Shown here: positions 22,832-33,499 of the stretch, piece by piece
Numbering within the stretch: position 1 is the stretch's first letter
How the letters are laid out: each line of letters starts with the position of its first letter
NCBI GenBank assembly: GCA_025084515.1
Contig: JAJAGP010000221.1
Span: 62,001 to 126,000 of the forward strand
Direction: 5' to 3'
DNA from: Ancistrus triradiatus
Lineage: Eukaryota > Chordata > Actinopteri > Siluriformes > Loricariidae
Length of the DNA: 64,000 nt
Notes under the pieces: generated by a model
Databases searched by the model: none
What the model saw: the letters and a program-made list of their open reading frames with translations, nothing else
Told to the model about the DNA's origin: nothing
Made by a program: the position numbers and the translations under genes

Positions 22832-24319
22832 TAAATGCAGTTAAAATCTTTTTTTATTATTCAATGTAGATTAAAAAAACCTTTGAATATAAAAACTATC
22901 CATTAAAATTGGGTGAGAAATGTAGGTTTTTGTGGTTTTTTTCCTCATTTACTTGTATTCGTTTACAGTCCGTTCTTGCCTGGACCAACATGGTGGACCA
23001 TTTACGTGTTTAAGTGTTTGTTCGTGTCATTTTGGCTTTCTGTCCTCAGTCCTGCTGCTTTCCTTACAAAATTAAGACACACTGTGATCACTTTCATTTT
23101 GCTTCAGCTGCCATTTCAGCATTCTGTGTGCTACGGAAGCCTGGGTGGGTAAAACAAAAGCACGTTTTGATACAAACAGAATCGACACTGCGGAAAACGA
23201 GTATTGTACCATGTCAGAATGTTCAGCACTGATATTTATTGATTTATCACTAGTGTACAGGTTTACTCTGCTGGATGTTTAAAGAAAGATGGCCAGTTTA
23301 TGTTTAGCTGTCTTGGAAAAAGCACCAAAATGTAAACAGATAAAAAAAAAAAAAGCTATGACAGGAACCCAAAAGGACAAAAAGAGTTAAGTTAATATTT
23401 GAATAAAAAAGATTTTTTTCTTCTTTTGGTCTTGGGTGCATCTTTTCTTAGACACTCATGGAGGGGGCTCCAAAGAAAAACCCTAACATGTTTCCACCTC
23501 TGTTCCAAATTATGGAACGTCACAAGTCACGTGGTCAGTAGGAATTTATATTATCTGGATCTTCTGAAGACTTATCACAAAAAAGGTTTTCTCTTATAGA
23601 AGGTTGATCTCAGCTTCCTATCCTGTTACATCAACCTAACGCTGTTAGTGGACGCCGTGCAGTTATATTTTATGCTTTTGCTAATTCTGTTACTCTTTAT
23701 ATAAACAGTAACAGGAGAAAGCCCATAAAAATAAAATAAAGTTGGCTGAGATTGACCATAACACATTATAAATAGTTACTGTATATGTTTTTAACATAAC
23801 GTTTAACAAGCAAACGGCAGAACATAGGTAGTAGGTGGGTTTTAAACAATTCTTAGTTTTGTTAAGGGGCCCAAAGTGAGCCAAAAAAATACGGAAAATA
23901 TGTTTTCACGCTGTTTATGACAAATTCTGACCAGCAGAAATCAAGACTCATCAGACCAGGCAACGTTTTTCTGTTCTTCTATTTCAATTTTGCTGAGCCT
24001 GTGTGAACAATAGCCTCAGTTGTCTGTTCTTAGCTGAACGGAGTGACACCCCCCTTGTGCTTTGTTCTGCTGCTGTAGCCCATCTGCTTCAGATTCAACG
24101 TGTTTTTTTGTGTTCAGGTTGTGTTTGTAAAGAGTGGTTTATCCAAAAAACTCCTACAATATGTTCAGTACTTTAAAGGTATTAATATGATTTATTAAAA
24201 TGATTTTTTTTTTGGTCTTCTTAAATACAATACTGCACCGTTCGCTGTATCATAATTAATTGAAAAGTACTGACTGCAATTGATTAATGACTTTCTTTCG
24301 ATGTCGCATCCTCCTGCAG

Positions 24320-24373
24320 TTGTTGCAGGTCTCCTCGTGCTGGGATTGTCTGGGGCAACAAAGAAGGAAGCAG
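24320..24373 (+). CDS. neto1: neto1 coding exon 2 (signal peptide core)
   Basis: 54 bp, phase 1 to phase 1. It encodes VVAGLLVLGLSGATKKEA, the hydrophobic core and cleavage region of the signal peptide, closely matching the vertebrate NETO1 segment that ends LSGATKK. The acceptor is CTCCTGCAG and the donor G|GTATTT. It is too short to appear as an independent open frame; it was found by phase and similarity. Confidence 0.9.
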
Positions 24374-24997
24374 GTATTTGTTGCTTTTGTAATTTATACT
24401 ATGAATTTATGGTATGCCAGCTTTCCAAACCAGCACTCAGGTTTAGCTGATATTTAATTTTGTGCATTAGCTGTAACGTGAAGCTTTAATTAAACACTGC
24501 CTGGCCAAAAAAGCTCTAATAATTACTTTACTGTAGAGTTTTTTTTTTAAATACTGGATTTCGCATTGGATTTTCACTGAAGTTGCAGTGTTTGGTTTGG
24601 AGAACCAACGTACAGTATAACAATCTACCTAATGAAGGACTTATTGTCACAGAAATGTCTGGGAACTCTCCAGGCATTTCTATGGCCTGCTTTCACAAGC
24701 ATATAACCCAAATTAAAGATTTAAATAATGCAAACAAAGAGGCTGATGGTCATAAATAAACTCCTGTATTCAACTTTATTATAAGCTTAAATTAATCCTA
24801 AACTGACTTTAGTATAAACTGGCTTTCAGAAATACAGGATGTCTAATATTATCATATAATTCTCTGATGTAGATTTACTTAAGTAAGGACAGCAAGTCAG
24901 CTTTAGATCTCCAGCCTCCCCTGATAACATCCAGTGTTCATAATTTTGTCCCCACCATATCATATTGATTTATCTGATTCCTGCTTCTTCTATCCAG
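24374..24997 (+). other. neto1: neto1 intron 2
   Basis: A 624-bp GT-AG intron ending in CTTCTTCTATCCAG, with no other feature. Confidence 0.85.
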
Positions 24998-25132
24998 GGA
25001 AAAACAACTCAGGGGTTCAGCCAGCAGGACAGTGTGGAACGTGGGTGAAGAAACCAGAGGGAGGGCTTTTTACATCCCCCAACTACCCCAACAAATACCC
25101 ACCTGAGCGAGAGTGCATCTACATCATCGAAG
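24998..25132 (+). CDS. neto1: neto1 coding exon 3 (start of CUB1)
   Basis: 135 bp encoding residues 28-72. A short linker with an N-glycosylation sequon (Asn30-Asn-Ser) is followed by the start of CUB domain 1: QCGTWVKKPEGGLFTSPNYP, then KYPPERECIYIIE. Cys40 and Cys67 are expected to form the first CUB disulfide. The sequence is closer to NETO1 than NETO2 (KYPPERECIYIIE rather than a SYPPNKECIYILE-type version). Donor G|GTTTGT is weak but in the expected phase. Confidence 0.95.
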
Positions 25133-25195
25133 GTTTGTGGACAACAATGCTTTATTTTCTTTATGGGGATTAAGAAAGATAGAAAAAAGTAAATT

Positions 25196-25578
25196 AAAGT
25201 TATTATTATTATTATTATTATCATTATTTATCCTATAATCTTTGCTATATAACTATTATTATTGTTTTAAATATTAATTGTTTGTTTCTCATAGTCTTTG
25301 CTATATAATAATTATAATATTTATTTTAATTATTATTATTTTTTATTTACTATTATTTATATTAAATATTATATTGATGTCTTTGCTGTATAACTATAAT
25401 AATAATAGTAATAGCAATAATAATAACAACAATAAAAATAACTGTTATTATTTTGATGATTGTTATTTAGTTGTCCTATGGTCTTTTCTATATTATAATT
25501 TGTTTATTATATTAAATATAAATTATGTTTATTTCTCATATAGTCTTTGCTATATAGTTATTCCAATATTTATTATTA

Positions 25579-25617
<39 letters not shown>

Positions 25618-25665
25618 TAAATGGTATGCTTATTTCTCTTTGCTATATAATTATTATTATAGTAG

Positions 25666-25710
<45 letters not shown>

Positions 25711-25927
25711 GTCATATAATGTTTGCTCTATAACTATTACTATATACAATTATTATTCTATTAAATATGAATTAATAAAATATTTGCTATATGATAAAAC
25801 AATAGCACAATAAAAATTGTTATTATTAATAATTGTTACTCATGTAGTAATCATAATATTCTTCTTCTTCTTCTTATTATTATTATTATTATTATTATGT
25901 TAACTATTATACTTATTTCTCTTTGAT

Positions 25928-25976
<49 letters not shown>

Positions 25977-25980
25977 GTAT
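25196..25980 (+). repeat. (ATT)n-rich imperfect microsatellite block
   Basis: About 780 bp of ATT/TTA repeats with longer units containing TTTGCTATATAA repeated about 8 times. Long open frames on either strand (runs of Ile, Asn or Tyr) are artefacts of the repeat. Confidence 0.95.
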
Positions 25981-26254
25981 AAAAATATGACTTCACTTAT
26001 TAATTCACAATGTTATGAATGATACAGAAGTAAATGTAAGAGCTATGAATAATCTAAAAAAAGCCTTTTTGTATAATTATATTCATCCAGGGCTGCAAAA
26101 TAAATGATTTTAATCACGATAAAGAAATTAAAGCTTCTGTGTTTAATTAAGCAATCAGCGGGGCAAATCTGAACGAGCAGCTTAACCTGGAAGAGACTAA
26201 ATCAGAGTTAATCACAGGAACACTGGGGAGATCTAGTACAATGATTGTTCGTTT

Positions 26255-26395
26255 ATTAGAGGTGGTGCAGTGGTTAGCGCTCAACTCTACAGTTCAGGGT
26301 TAGATTCCCAGTCTGGGCCCTGTCTGTGTGGATTTTGCATGTTCTCCACATGTCTGCTCTTGTTTTGTGACTCTAAAATAGATTAAGCAGGTATG
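26255..26395 (+). mobile_element. tRNA-derived SINE fragment
   Basis: A box-like TGGTGCAGTGG, decayed B box (GGTTAGATTCCC), then TGTGTGGATTTTGCATGTTCTCC, typical of the fish SINE also at 31728. Confidence 0.65.
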
Positions 26396-26495
26396 GTGGC
26401 AACTAACAGAGCTCCAAAGAGACCGCGTTACCCCAAGATAGTATTGATTGGAAATTAAATATTGTGTTGTGTTGCCGTTTCCTCCTCCTTTGACT

Positions 26496-26498
<3 letters not shown>

Positions 26499-26549
<51 letters not shown>

Positions 26550-26555
26550 GTGCAG
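26499..26555 (+). promoter_or_regulatory. neto1: TG-repeat 3' splice site of neto1 exon 4
   Basis: The real acceptor for exon 4 is GTGTGTGCAG at 26546-26555, at the end of a (TG)n tract with one CG-containing variant. An upstream, more pyrimidine-rich acceptor (CCTCCTCCTTTGACTCAG, AG at 26497-26498) lies exactly 57 bases away, so its use would add 19 in-frame codons (Glu then alternating Cys/Val). Confidence 0.7.
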
Positions 26556-26804
26556 CTCCCCCGAGGCAGTGTATTGATCTCTTCTTTGATGAGAAGTACT
26601 CAATCGAGCCATCGTGGGAATGTAAATTTGACCACATCGAGGTGCGAGACGGCCCCTTCGGCTTCTCCCCGATAATCGGACGTTACTGTGGCCAGCAGAG
26701 CCCGCAGTACATCAGATCGAGCGGCCGTTACCTCTGGATCAAATTCGTAGCAGATGGTGAGCTGGAGGCGATTGGATTTTCAGCCAACTACAACTTCACC
26801 ACTG
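26556..26804 (+). CDS. neto1: neto1 coding exon 4 (rest of CUB1)
   Basis: 249 bp encoding residues 73-155, completing CUB1: APPRQCIDLFFDEKYSIEPS, then WECKFDHIEVRDGPFGFSPI, then RYCGQQ and GRYLWIKFVADGELEAIGFS. Cys95 and Cys117 form the second CUB disulfide; Cys78 is an extra cysteine also present in mammalian NETO1. The acidic residues around Asp98, Glu101 and Asp104 are where CUB domains commonly bind calcium. An N-glycosylation site (Asn152-Phe-Thr) follows the domain. Donor G|GTAAGA is strong. The next expected segment (start of the linker to CUB2) was not found in the window. No stop or frameshift is present in exons 1-4. Confidence 0.95.
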
Positions 26805-27374
26805 GTAAGAACCCAGCTTATTTACCTTTAGAAAAGATTCGAGTCGATTCTACACTTAAGGATTCAAATGAATCGACTTGCCGGAGTGACGCGTTGACTT
26901 GTTGTTCTGAGTACTGCTGCAGTTCCTGCTGCTGCTGCTGCAGTTTTCCAGCTGTGATCGATGGACTCGCTTAACTTACTGATGTCAGGACTATTAAATC
27001 AACAGCTCCGTTTACAGCTTGGTTACTGATTCATTACTCTGTGCCCGGGTTCCGTTAGAGCAAATGCTGTCGAGACGCTGGCGATGGAGCTGAAACAAAT
27101 TCGAATGAATGCTCCGACAAAACAGCGGCGCTTTCACAACACCTTTTATTTTCTGCCTTCATATCGGCGCTGTCAGGGAAAAATCGAGAAATATGCTAAT
27201 GACGTGGAAACAGAGGCTGAACTGCAGATTCAGGGTGGATGATGGATCAGAGTAACTGCAGATAAAACTCCTTCTGATCAAAAAGAAATAAATGCAGATT
27301 ATCAGACATGGTATGCAATGGATTTAGAGGTAAAGTAATCTTGGTTAGAGTTTGCAATCTGCACCCTGATTGAT

Positions 27375-28440
27375 CTCCAAATTCACATCCCCCTGGTCCA
27401 CATTCTTCTAATCCATGACTTACTGATCCGTGTCCTCCTGGTGCAAGTTCTTCTAATCCATGTCCTTCTGATGTTCATCCTTTGACCATGGTCCATCCAT
27501 GTCCCAATTGTTCTCGTCTTCCTGATCCAGGTGTCATAGATCCATATCCTCCTGATCCATGTCATCCTCATCCATGTCCTTCTGATGTCCATCCTTTATC
27601 CATTTGATCCATGGTCCATTTCCTCCTCCCTTCCATCTGATCCATGACCTACTTGTTCATGTCCTCCTGATCCATGTCCTGCTGATCTGTGTCCTGATCC
27701 ATGTTCTCCTGTGATCCATCTCTTCCTGGTTCATATTATCCTGCTCCATGTCTGAATACTTCTACTATGCTTGACTGACATTATTCTGATCCATATCCTG
27801 TGATACATGTCCCCCTGATCCATGACCTTGTAATCTGTGTCCTTCTGATCTATGTTCTCCTGGTTCACATTATCCTGATCCATATCCTGTCATTCTCATC
27901 TTCCTGACCCAGATTTTACAGATCCATGTCCTCCTGATCCATGTTCTTCTGCGATCCACGTCTTTCTGGTTTGCATTATGCTGATCCATATCCTGTGACC
28001 CATATCCTATTTATTCACATGCTTCTGATCAGGATTTACAGATTGATTTCCTCCTAAATCATGTCAATCCATGTCATCCGGTGTTCCATGTCTTCATGAT
28101 TCACATTATCCTGATCCATATCCTGTGATCCACATCCTTCTGATTCAGGTTTTACAGATGGGTCCTCCTGATCCCATTTCTATGATCCACACCCTCCTTG
28201 TCCATATCTACTGATCCATGTTCTACTGATCCATGTCCTCCTATGCCCTACTATAGCTGTCGTCTAATCCATGTCCCACTTCCTAACATCCATAAATCCA
28301 TATTCTCCTGAATTAAGTATTGTTTATCAATGTTCAACTGATTGCTTCTCTCTGACCCATGTCCTCTGATCCATGTTCAGCTGGTTCAAGTTATCCTGAT
28401 CTCTTCTCTCTGATCCGTGTCCTGCTGATTAATCTATGTT
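27375..28440 (+). repeat. Degenerate minisatellite (TGATCCATGTCCTCC)
   Basis: About 1 kb of imperfect units of roughly 15 bp, TGATCCATGTCCTCC with variants such as TGATCCATATCCTG and TGGTTCACATTATCC. Longer sub-units of several copies recur. The minus-strand open frame at 27383-27592 is simply the repeat translated (Trp-Ile/Met-Arg-Arg units). Confidence 0.9.
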
Positions 28441-29239
28441 TTAATCTACTGTAAATCACCCCTTGGTGTGAGTGAGTAATGCTCGGATTAATCTTACCCA
28501 GGCGGTTATGTTTAGCTCCATATTTGTCAGCGTTTTTCTAAATGTTATTAACATATAAGATATACTCACACTAGTTTTTGTGGATCAGTACAGCTTATGA
28601 TTTATTGATTAATAATACAGCAGGCATACAGATGAGGACTGATCTGGAATCAGACGTTTTTTTTTCCTGAGGCGCACAGATGATGGCATGAGTCTGGTGA
28701 GACTGAGCTGGCAGATCAGATCAGATCGGACTGAGAAATGAATCACACTCTGGGTAAATGACTTGTATAATTGACCTTTCTAAATGGATTCAGTTAGAGA
28801 TGAACAGAAGTGACTCACCTTTCACTGCTCGTGTTCTTGTGAGTCATGTTTGTCCAACCGAAGCTTTTGAATAAGAATTGTTTTTTAATCACATTTAATT
28901 AATTAAAATATGAATCACATTACATACTTGTTGCTTGCACATGAGCTATTAAAGTTATTTGACTGTGAATTGTTTTTTATTGATTTGCTGTTGAAAATTA
29001 GTCATTTTAATGGGACGAATCATTTATAATTAGTTTTTAATGACTTGGTAGGTATATGGTGTTGGAACAGTTCATTTGTAATAGCATTTACAGAATCTTA
29101 TATGCAGAGCAACAGCTGACCTTAATGATGAGGTTCAGGGCCCAACAATGGCAGCTTGACAGTCCTGGGACTGAAACCTTTAAGCTTTTGGTCATTAGTT
29201 CAGAACCATAGCCACTGCTGCTCTCATCTGTGTTTTAAA

Positions 29240-30080
29240 TATGAGTCGTTTTTTAAAGATTGCTTTGCTTATCAGTTGGTTTTAAAGAGTTTGAATATGA
29301 CTCACTTTTAATGAGTTATTTAAATATGACTCACTTTTAATGAGTTATTTAAATATGACTCACTTTAATGAATAATTTGAGTATGACTGACGTTAGAGTT
29401 GAATATGATCATTTTAATGAGTTGTTTGAATGTGACTCATTTCAGTGAGTTGTTTGACTCTAAGTCACTTGAGTAGGTATCATTTTCAATGAAGGTTTGA
29501 ATATGAGTTGTTGGCATATGATTTAAAGAGTTTATTTAAGGTTAAAGAACTGGAATTTCACTTAATTTATGGGGTAGTTTGAATATGAGAAAGGTTAAAG
29601 AGTTGTTTGAATATGACTCATTTTTTAATGCTGTCTAAATATTTTTTTAAGATTACTTTGATTATCAGTTGTTTTAACAAGATGTTGGAATAAGGCTTGC
29701 TTTTAGTGAGTTTATTTGAGGTTAAAGAGTTGTTTGAAAACAAATCATTTTAATGAGTTGCTTGACTCATTTTAAAGAGTTGTTTGACTATAAATCATTT
29801 TAAATCATCTCATAAATATGAATAATTTTTAATGAAGGTTTGAATATGACTCATTCTGAATAAGCTGTTTGACTACTCTGAAATATTTAATAAAATATTT
29901 GACTATGAATTATTTTTATTGAATTGTTTGACTTATATATGAAGCGTTTTAGCGAGTTTTTTGAATATTGAGTCAGTTGTTTAATTATATACTGTAAATA
30001 TATACATCATGAGTTTGACTTTTTTCAAGGAGCTGTTTGAATATGACTCGTTGCTTGAATGTGAGCTGTTTGCATGAAGC
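29240..30080 (+). repeat. Degenerate minisatellite, block 1
   Basis: Units of about 26-30 bp of the type GAGTTGTTTGAATATGACTC plus ATTTTTAAT, with variable length. The same array resumes at 31125 and 32105, separated by SINE insertions. Confidence 0.85.
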
Positions 30081-30189
30081 TGGTGGATTATTAATTTATT
30101 CTGTGGCTGAAATATTCAAATTCATGTACATGGAGTGCTTAAAATAAATATGTAAAAGTACATAAAAGTATAAAAGTACGTCGTTTCTT

Positions 30190-30345
30190 AAATAGGTGGC
30201 ACAGTGGTAGGCCTCATAGCTTCGGGGATCCCTGTGTCATAAATCCGGACTCAGGCAGTGTGGAGTTTGCATGTTCTCCCTGTATCTGCGTGGACTTGGG
30301 TTCTTTCCCTCACATTTTGTGGGTGAATAAAGTCAAGCAGACGGT
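30190..30345 (+). mobile_element. tRNA-derived SINE fragment
   Basis: A box TGGCACAGTGG, then GTGTGGAGTTTGCATGTTCT; the 3' part is truncated. Confidence 0.65.
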
Positions 30346-30754
30346 TTGAGGAGGCGTGTCTTTGTGTTATTGATCTTCTGTACAGAATCAGAATTGTTGT
30401 TTAATCCGTATCTTCACCCGGACCCTGCACAGGTCACAATTCGTACCTTCATCCTCATCTGCTCTTCCATCTGTGTGGGCATATGTTTGTGTTGGCGTAT
30501 GTTGGCATGTGTTGGTGCAGATGTTCTCGCCGCTCTTTTTTGCTGTGGAACACTGACTGAAGTGAAATCTCCCACTTTCATCTCTGTAATTATGGAAATC
30601 CGATGCTGTAGGTGTCCATTAAGAATGCCGAGGGTGCCTCAGTTCAGCACTGCGTCAGTCTGAGAAAACCGAACGTGATTAGAAACAAAATGTCGGCGTT
30701 AAACACAAAAACAGAGCTGGAGGGGTTTTCTGTTGTGCTTTTTCAGTCGTACGG

Positions 30755-31045
30755 ATTATGGTGGTACAGGGGTCAGTGCTGTCAACTACAGAGACCCCGG
30801 TTTCATTCCCAGTCCATTGGACTTTTGAGTTTGCATGTTCTCAGCGTCTCTATATGAGCTTACTCTGGGTTAAGATTTGCGTTAGGTGAGTCGGTTTCTG
30901 TAAGCTCTCGGAGTGTGAGTGTGTGTGCGCTTTGTGCCCTGAGATGGACTCCTGCCCCTGTCCGTGGTTGGTTCCAACCTTGTGCCCTGTACTGCTGGTT
31001 TGACCCTGACCAAGTTTAAGTATGAATGGAAAGTGAGTAATCAGG
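30755..31045 (+). mobile_element. Diverged tRNA-derived SINE copy
   Basis: Starts TGGTGGTACAGGGGTCAG, with GTTTCATTCCCAG at the B box position, GAGTTTGCATGTTCTC, and a tail CCTGAGATGGACTCCTGCC. Same family as 31728. Confidence 0.6.
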
Positions 31046-31124
31046 CTACCAGGCACGTTTTCAAAGTTTGTAGCATCAGAATGGTTTCTTCCCCTTTTGC
31101 CTCAAGCTTGGACATGTTGTGGTC

Positions 31125-31720
31125 CAGTTGTCTGAATATGACTCAGGTTGAAGAGTTGTTTAAATATGACTAGTTTTTCTAAAGATTACTTACATTATCA
31201 GTTGCTTTTAAGAGGATATTGGAATGAGACTTTTTAGTTTAGAGATTAATTGAGGTTAATGAGTTGTTTGAAAATGACTAATTTTTAATGAGTTGTTTGA
31301 ATATGACTCATTTCAAATGAGTTGTCTGAATATGGCACATTTCAGTGCGTTGTTTGAATATGACTTGTTTAAATGAGTTGTTTGAATATGACTCATTTCT
31401 AATGAGTTGTTTGAATATGACTCACTTTATTGAGTTGTTTGAATATGACTAGTTTATAATGGTTTGTTGGAATATGACTGATTTTGAAGTGTTGCTAGAA
31501 TATGACTTGGGTTGAAGAGACTCCTTTTTAATGTTGTTTAAATAGGAATAGTTTTTTTTTTTAAGATCACCTGTTGTTTTTAAAGAGATATAGGAATAAG
31601 ACTTGTTTTTTGTTTAGAGTTCATTTGAGGTTAATGAATTGTTTGAATATGACTCGTTTTTAATGTTGCTTAAATAGGAAATGTTTTTTAAAGATTACTT
31701 AGATTACTTAGACTTGTTTT
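31125..31720 (+). repeat. Degenerate minisatellite, block 2
   Basis: About 18-20 units of GAGTTGTTTGAATATGACTC plus a variable spacer; the most regular part is about 31260-31450. Confidence 0.85.
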
Positions 31721-31727
31721 TGGTGAG

Positions 31728-32112
31728 GGCGGCACGGTGGTACAGTGGTTATCACTGTTGCCTCATAGCTCCGAGATCCTCAGTTTGATCCTGAGCCTGG
31801 GCTCTGCCTGTGTGGAGTTTGCATGTTCTTCCCGTGTTTGTATGTTTTTTCTCTGGGTACTCCGGTTTCCTCCCACTCTCCAAAGACATGTATGTTAGGT
31901 TAATAGGTGTTTCCAAAGTGCCTCTAAGTCTGTGAGTGTGAGTATGAATGTGTGAATGTTTGTGCTCTACGATGGATTGGCACCCTGTCTAGGGTTGCTC
32001 CTGTCTTGCACCCTGTGTTGTGTTGTGTTGTGTTGTGTTGTGGGAGTAACACAACACTAAGCACCGGCTCTCCCAACAACCGGCTCAACCCAGCATAAGA
32101 GAATGAATGAAT
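31728..32112 (+). mobile_element. tRNA-derived SINE, nearly full length
   Basis: Starts GGCGGCACGGTGGTACAGTG (A box region), then CAGTTTGATCCTGAG (B box region), TGTGTGGAGTTTGCATGTTC, CTCCGGTTTCCTCCCAC, TCCAAAGACATGTATGTTAG and a tail CGATGGATTGGCACCCTGTC. It contains a TGTTG pentamer array (about 32012-32040) and ends GAATGAATGAAT. TTTTTGGTGAG before and TTTTTTTAGTGAG after could be the target-site duplication. It interrupts the minisatellite. Confidence 0.8.
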
Positions 32113-32240
32113 TTTTTTAGTGAGTTTATTTGAGGTTAATGAGTTGTTTGAACATTATTCATTCTGATGGGTTGTTTAACTTTAAATCGTTTTGCTACTC
32201 ATGAATAGGAATGGTTTTTAATGAAGGTTTGACACACAGG
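32105..32240 (+). repeat. Degenerate minisatellite, block 3
   Basis: Resumes the GAGTTGTTTGAA-type units after the SINE. Confidence 0.7.
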
Positions 32241-32959
32241 CTTTAGCGAGGGTCTGTTAGCTCTGATGGTGCAGTGAGATATGTAATTGATTGAATGAGT
32301 AAAATTTGATGAATATTGGAGAAGAATTTTGTACCTTTGGTACAGAGTTTTGTACGTTTGCCTTTTCCCATCGTTCAGACTTTTTGTGTTGTTTGAAGTA
32401 GATGAGATGATGATTCATACTCTCACCAGTGGTTTCATTTCCTCCACACAGCGTCCTTATACACAGGTTTGATTCTGCAGATCTTACCCTCTTTTTGTCT
32501 CTCTTTAGTTTGACCTCATTATTGCACTCTCTCCAGGACAGAGTGATGTAAACAGACGAGATCTGACAGCTCTAATAAAACCCCGAGCTGCTCACTTCAC
32601 TCTCCATTATCTGCACCGGTGGATAACGGAAAAGAAAAACACTCCTCGGTGGTAAACACACACACTCACACAACGGTTTAAAAAATAACTGAAACGAAAG
32701 TGCTGACACGGTCTCTAACACCATCGCTCCTGTGCTCAGTCGGTTAAGTACACCCCTGTTCTAACTCGACTTCCTTGACACATTATTTTAGTTTTCAGTC
32801 TGCTACCTGAGTGTCTGTATTACCTAGAATTCACCTCTGAGTTTCCTCTGAAGTTCTCTAAGGTGTTGATTTTTGTAAAATGTTCCCAAAGCTGCTTATT
32901 TTGAGTCAGCCCCAGCTAGTAATGAGGTAAAAAAGCAGGATCCATGATCCATGAAAGGC

Positions 32960-33495
32960 TGAGTCTTTGAGGTTTAAAGATGATCAGAGGATCTCCAGTT
33001 TATCAACAAATGTTTAAAATAATGTTACTCAAAGAAAGATTTGGAGGGATTTATATATTTCCTCCTCTACAGTGCATAATATCATTAAATGATTCGAGAA
33101 ATCTGGAGGAATTTCGTAAAAAGCCTAAATTGAAGACTGGTGATCTCCGATCCCTCAGATGGCACTGCATCAAGAGCCGTCATTCGTCAATACCTGATAG
33201 AACCACATGGACAAGGGATTACTTTATCAAACCTTTATTGAGCTCTACAATACAGAGTTACATTCATAAATACCACCTAAAACGTTACTGTGCTAAAATA
33301 GAAGCCTCATGTTATCACCATGTCCAGAAGCGGCGTCGACTTTTTTGGGCTTGGAGGCATCTGGGATGGACCATCACACAGTGGAAACGGGGACTGTGCT
33401 CAGACCAATCAGTACAACAGGTCTTTATTTTTTGGAAAGACGAAAAGAAAAGGACCATCCAGACTGTTATCATGCTCAATGCAGGAACGTATGTT
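32960..33495 (+). mobile_element. Tc1-like transposase relic (family 2)
   Basis: The + strand reads DLRSLRWHCIKSRHSS, then RTTWTRDYFIKPL, HKYHLKRYCAKIEASCYHHV and RRLFWAWRHLGWTITQWKRG. This is the linker region between the DNA-binding and catalytic domains of a Tc1 transposase. The Asp-containing motif that should follow reads CSDQSVQQVF (normally WSDES), after which the copy degrades. Same family as the relics at 2100, 6290, 7790 and 42590. The open frame (32980-33612) is fortuitously long but lacks the catalytic C-terminal half. Confidence 0.85.
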
Positions 33496-33499
33496 AAAG

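Larger units (their letters stand above)
20602..24319 (+). other. neto1: neto1 intron 1
   Basis: A 3.7-kb GT-AG intron. It holds the Tc1 element at 21269-22831. Remaining parts (20610-21260 and 22840-24310) contain A/T-rich sequence without recognisable genes. The acceptor region CCTCCTGCAG precedes exon 2. Confidence 0.85.
25133..26555 (+). other. neto1: neto1 intron 3
   Basis: A 1.42-kb GT-AG intron dominated by an (ATT)n-type block, a SINE fragment, and a terminal (TG)n tract that forms the acceptor of exon 4. Confidence 0.85.

Noticed and set aside
25278..25733. 151-codon Ile/Asn-rich frame
   Set aside because: Translation of the ATT repeat in neto1 intron 3.
24998..26804. Assignment of the gene as neto2
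   Set aside because: The signal peptide (LSGATKK), Cys78 in PPRQC and the KYSIEPSWECKFDHIEVRDG stretch match NETO1; NETO2 differs at these positions.
27375..32240. CRISPR-like arrays
   Set aside because: Units are directly adjacent and degenerate without unique spacers; they are eukaryotic minisatellites.
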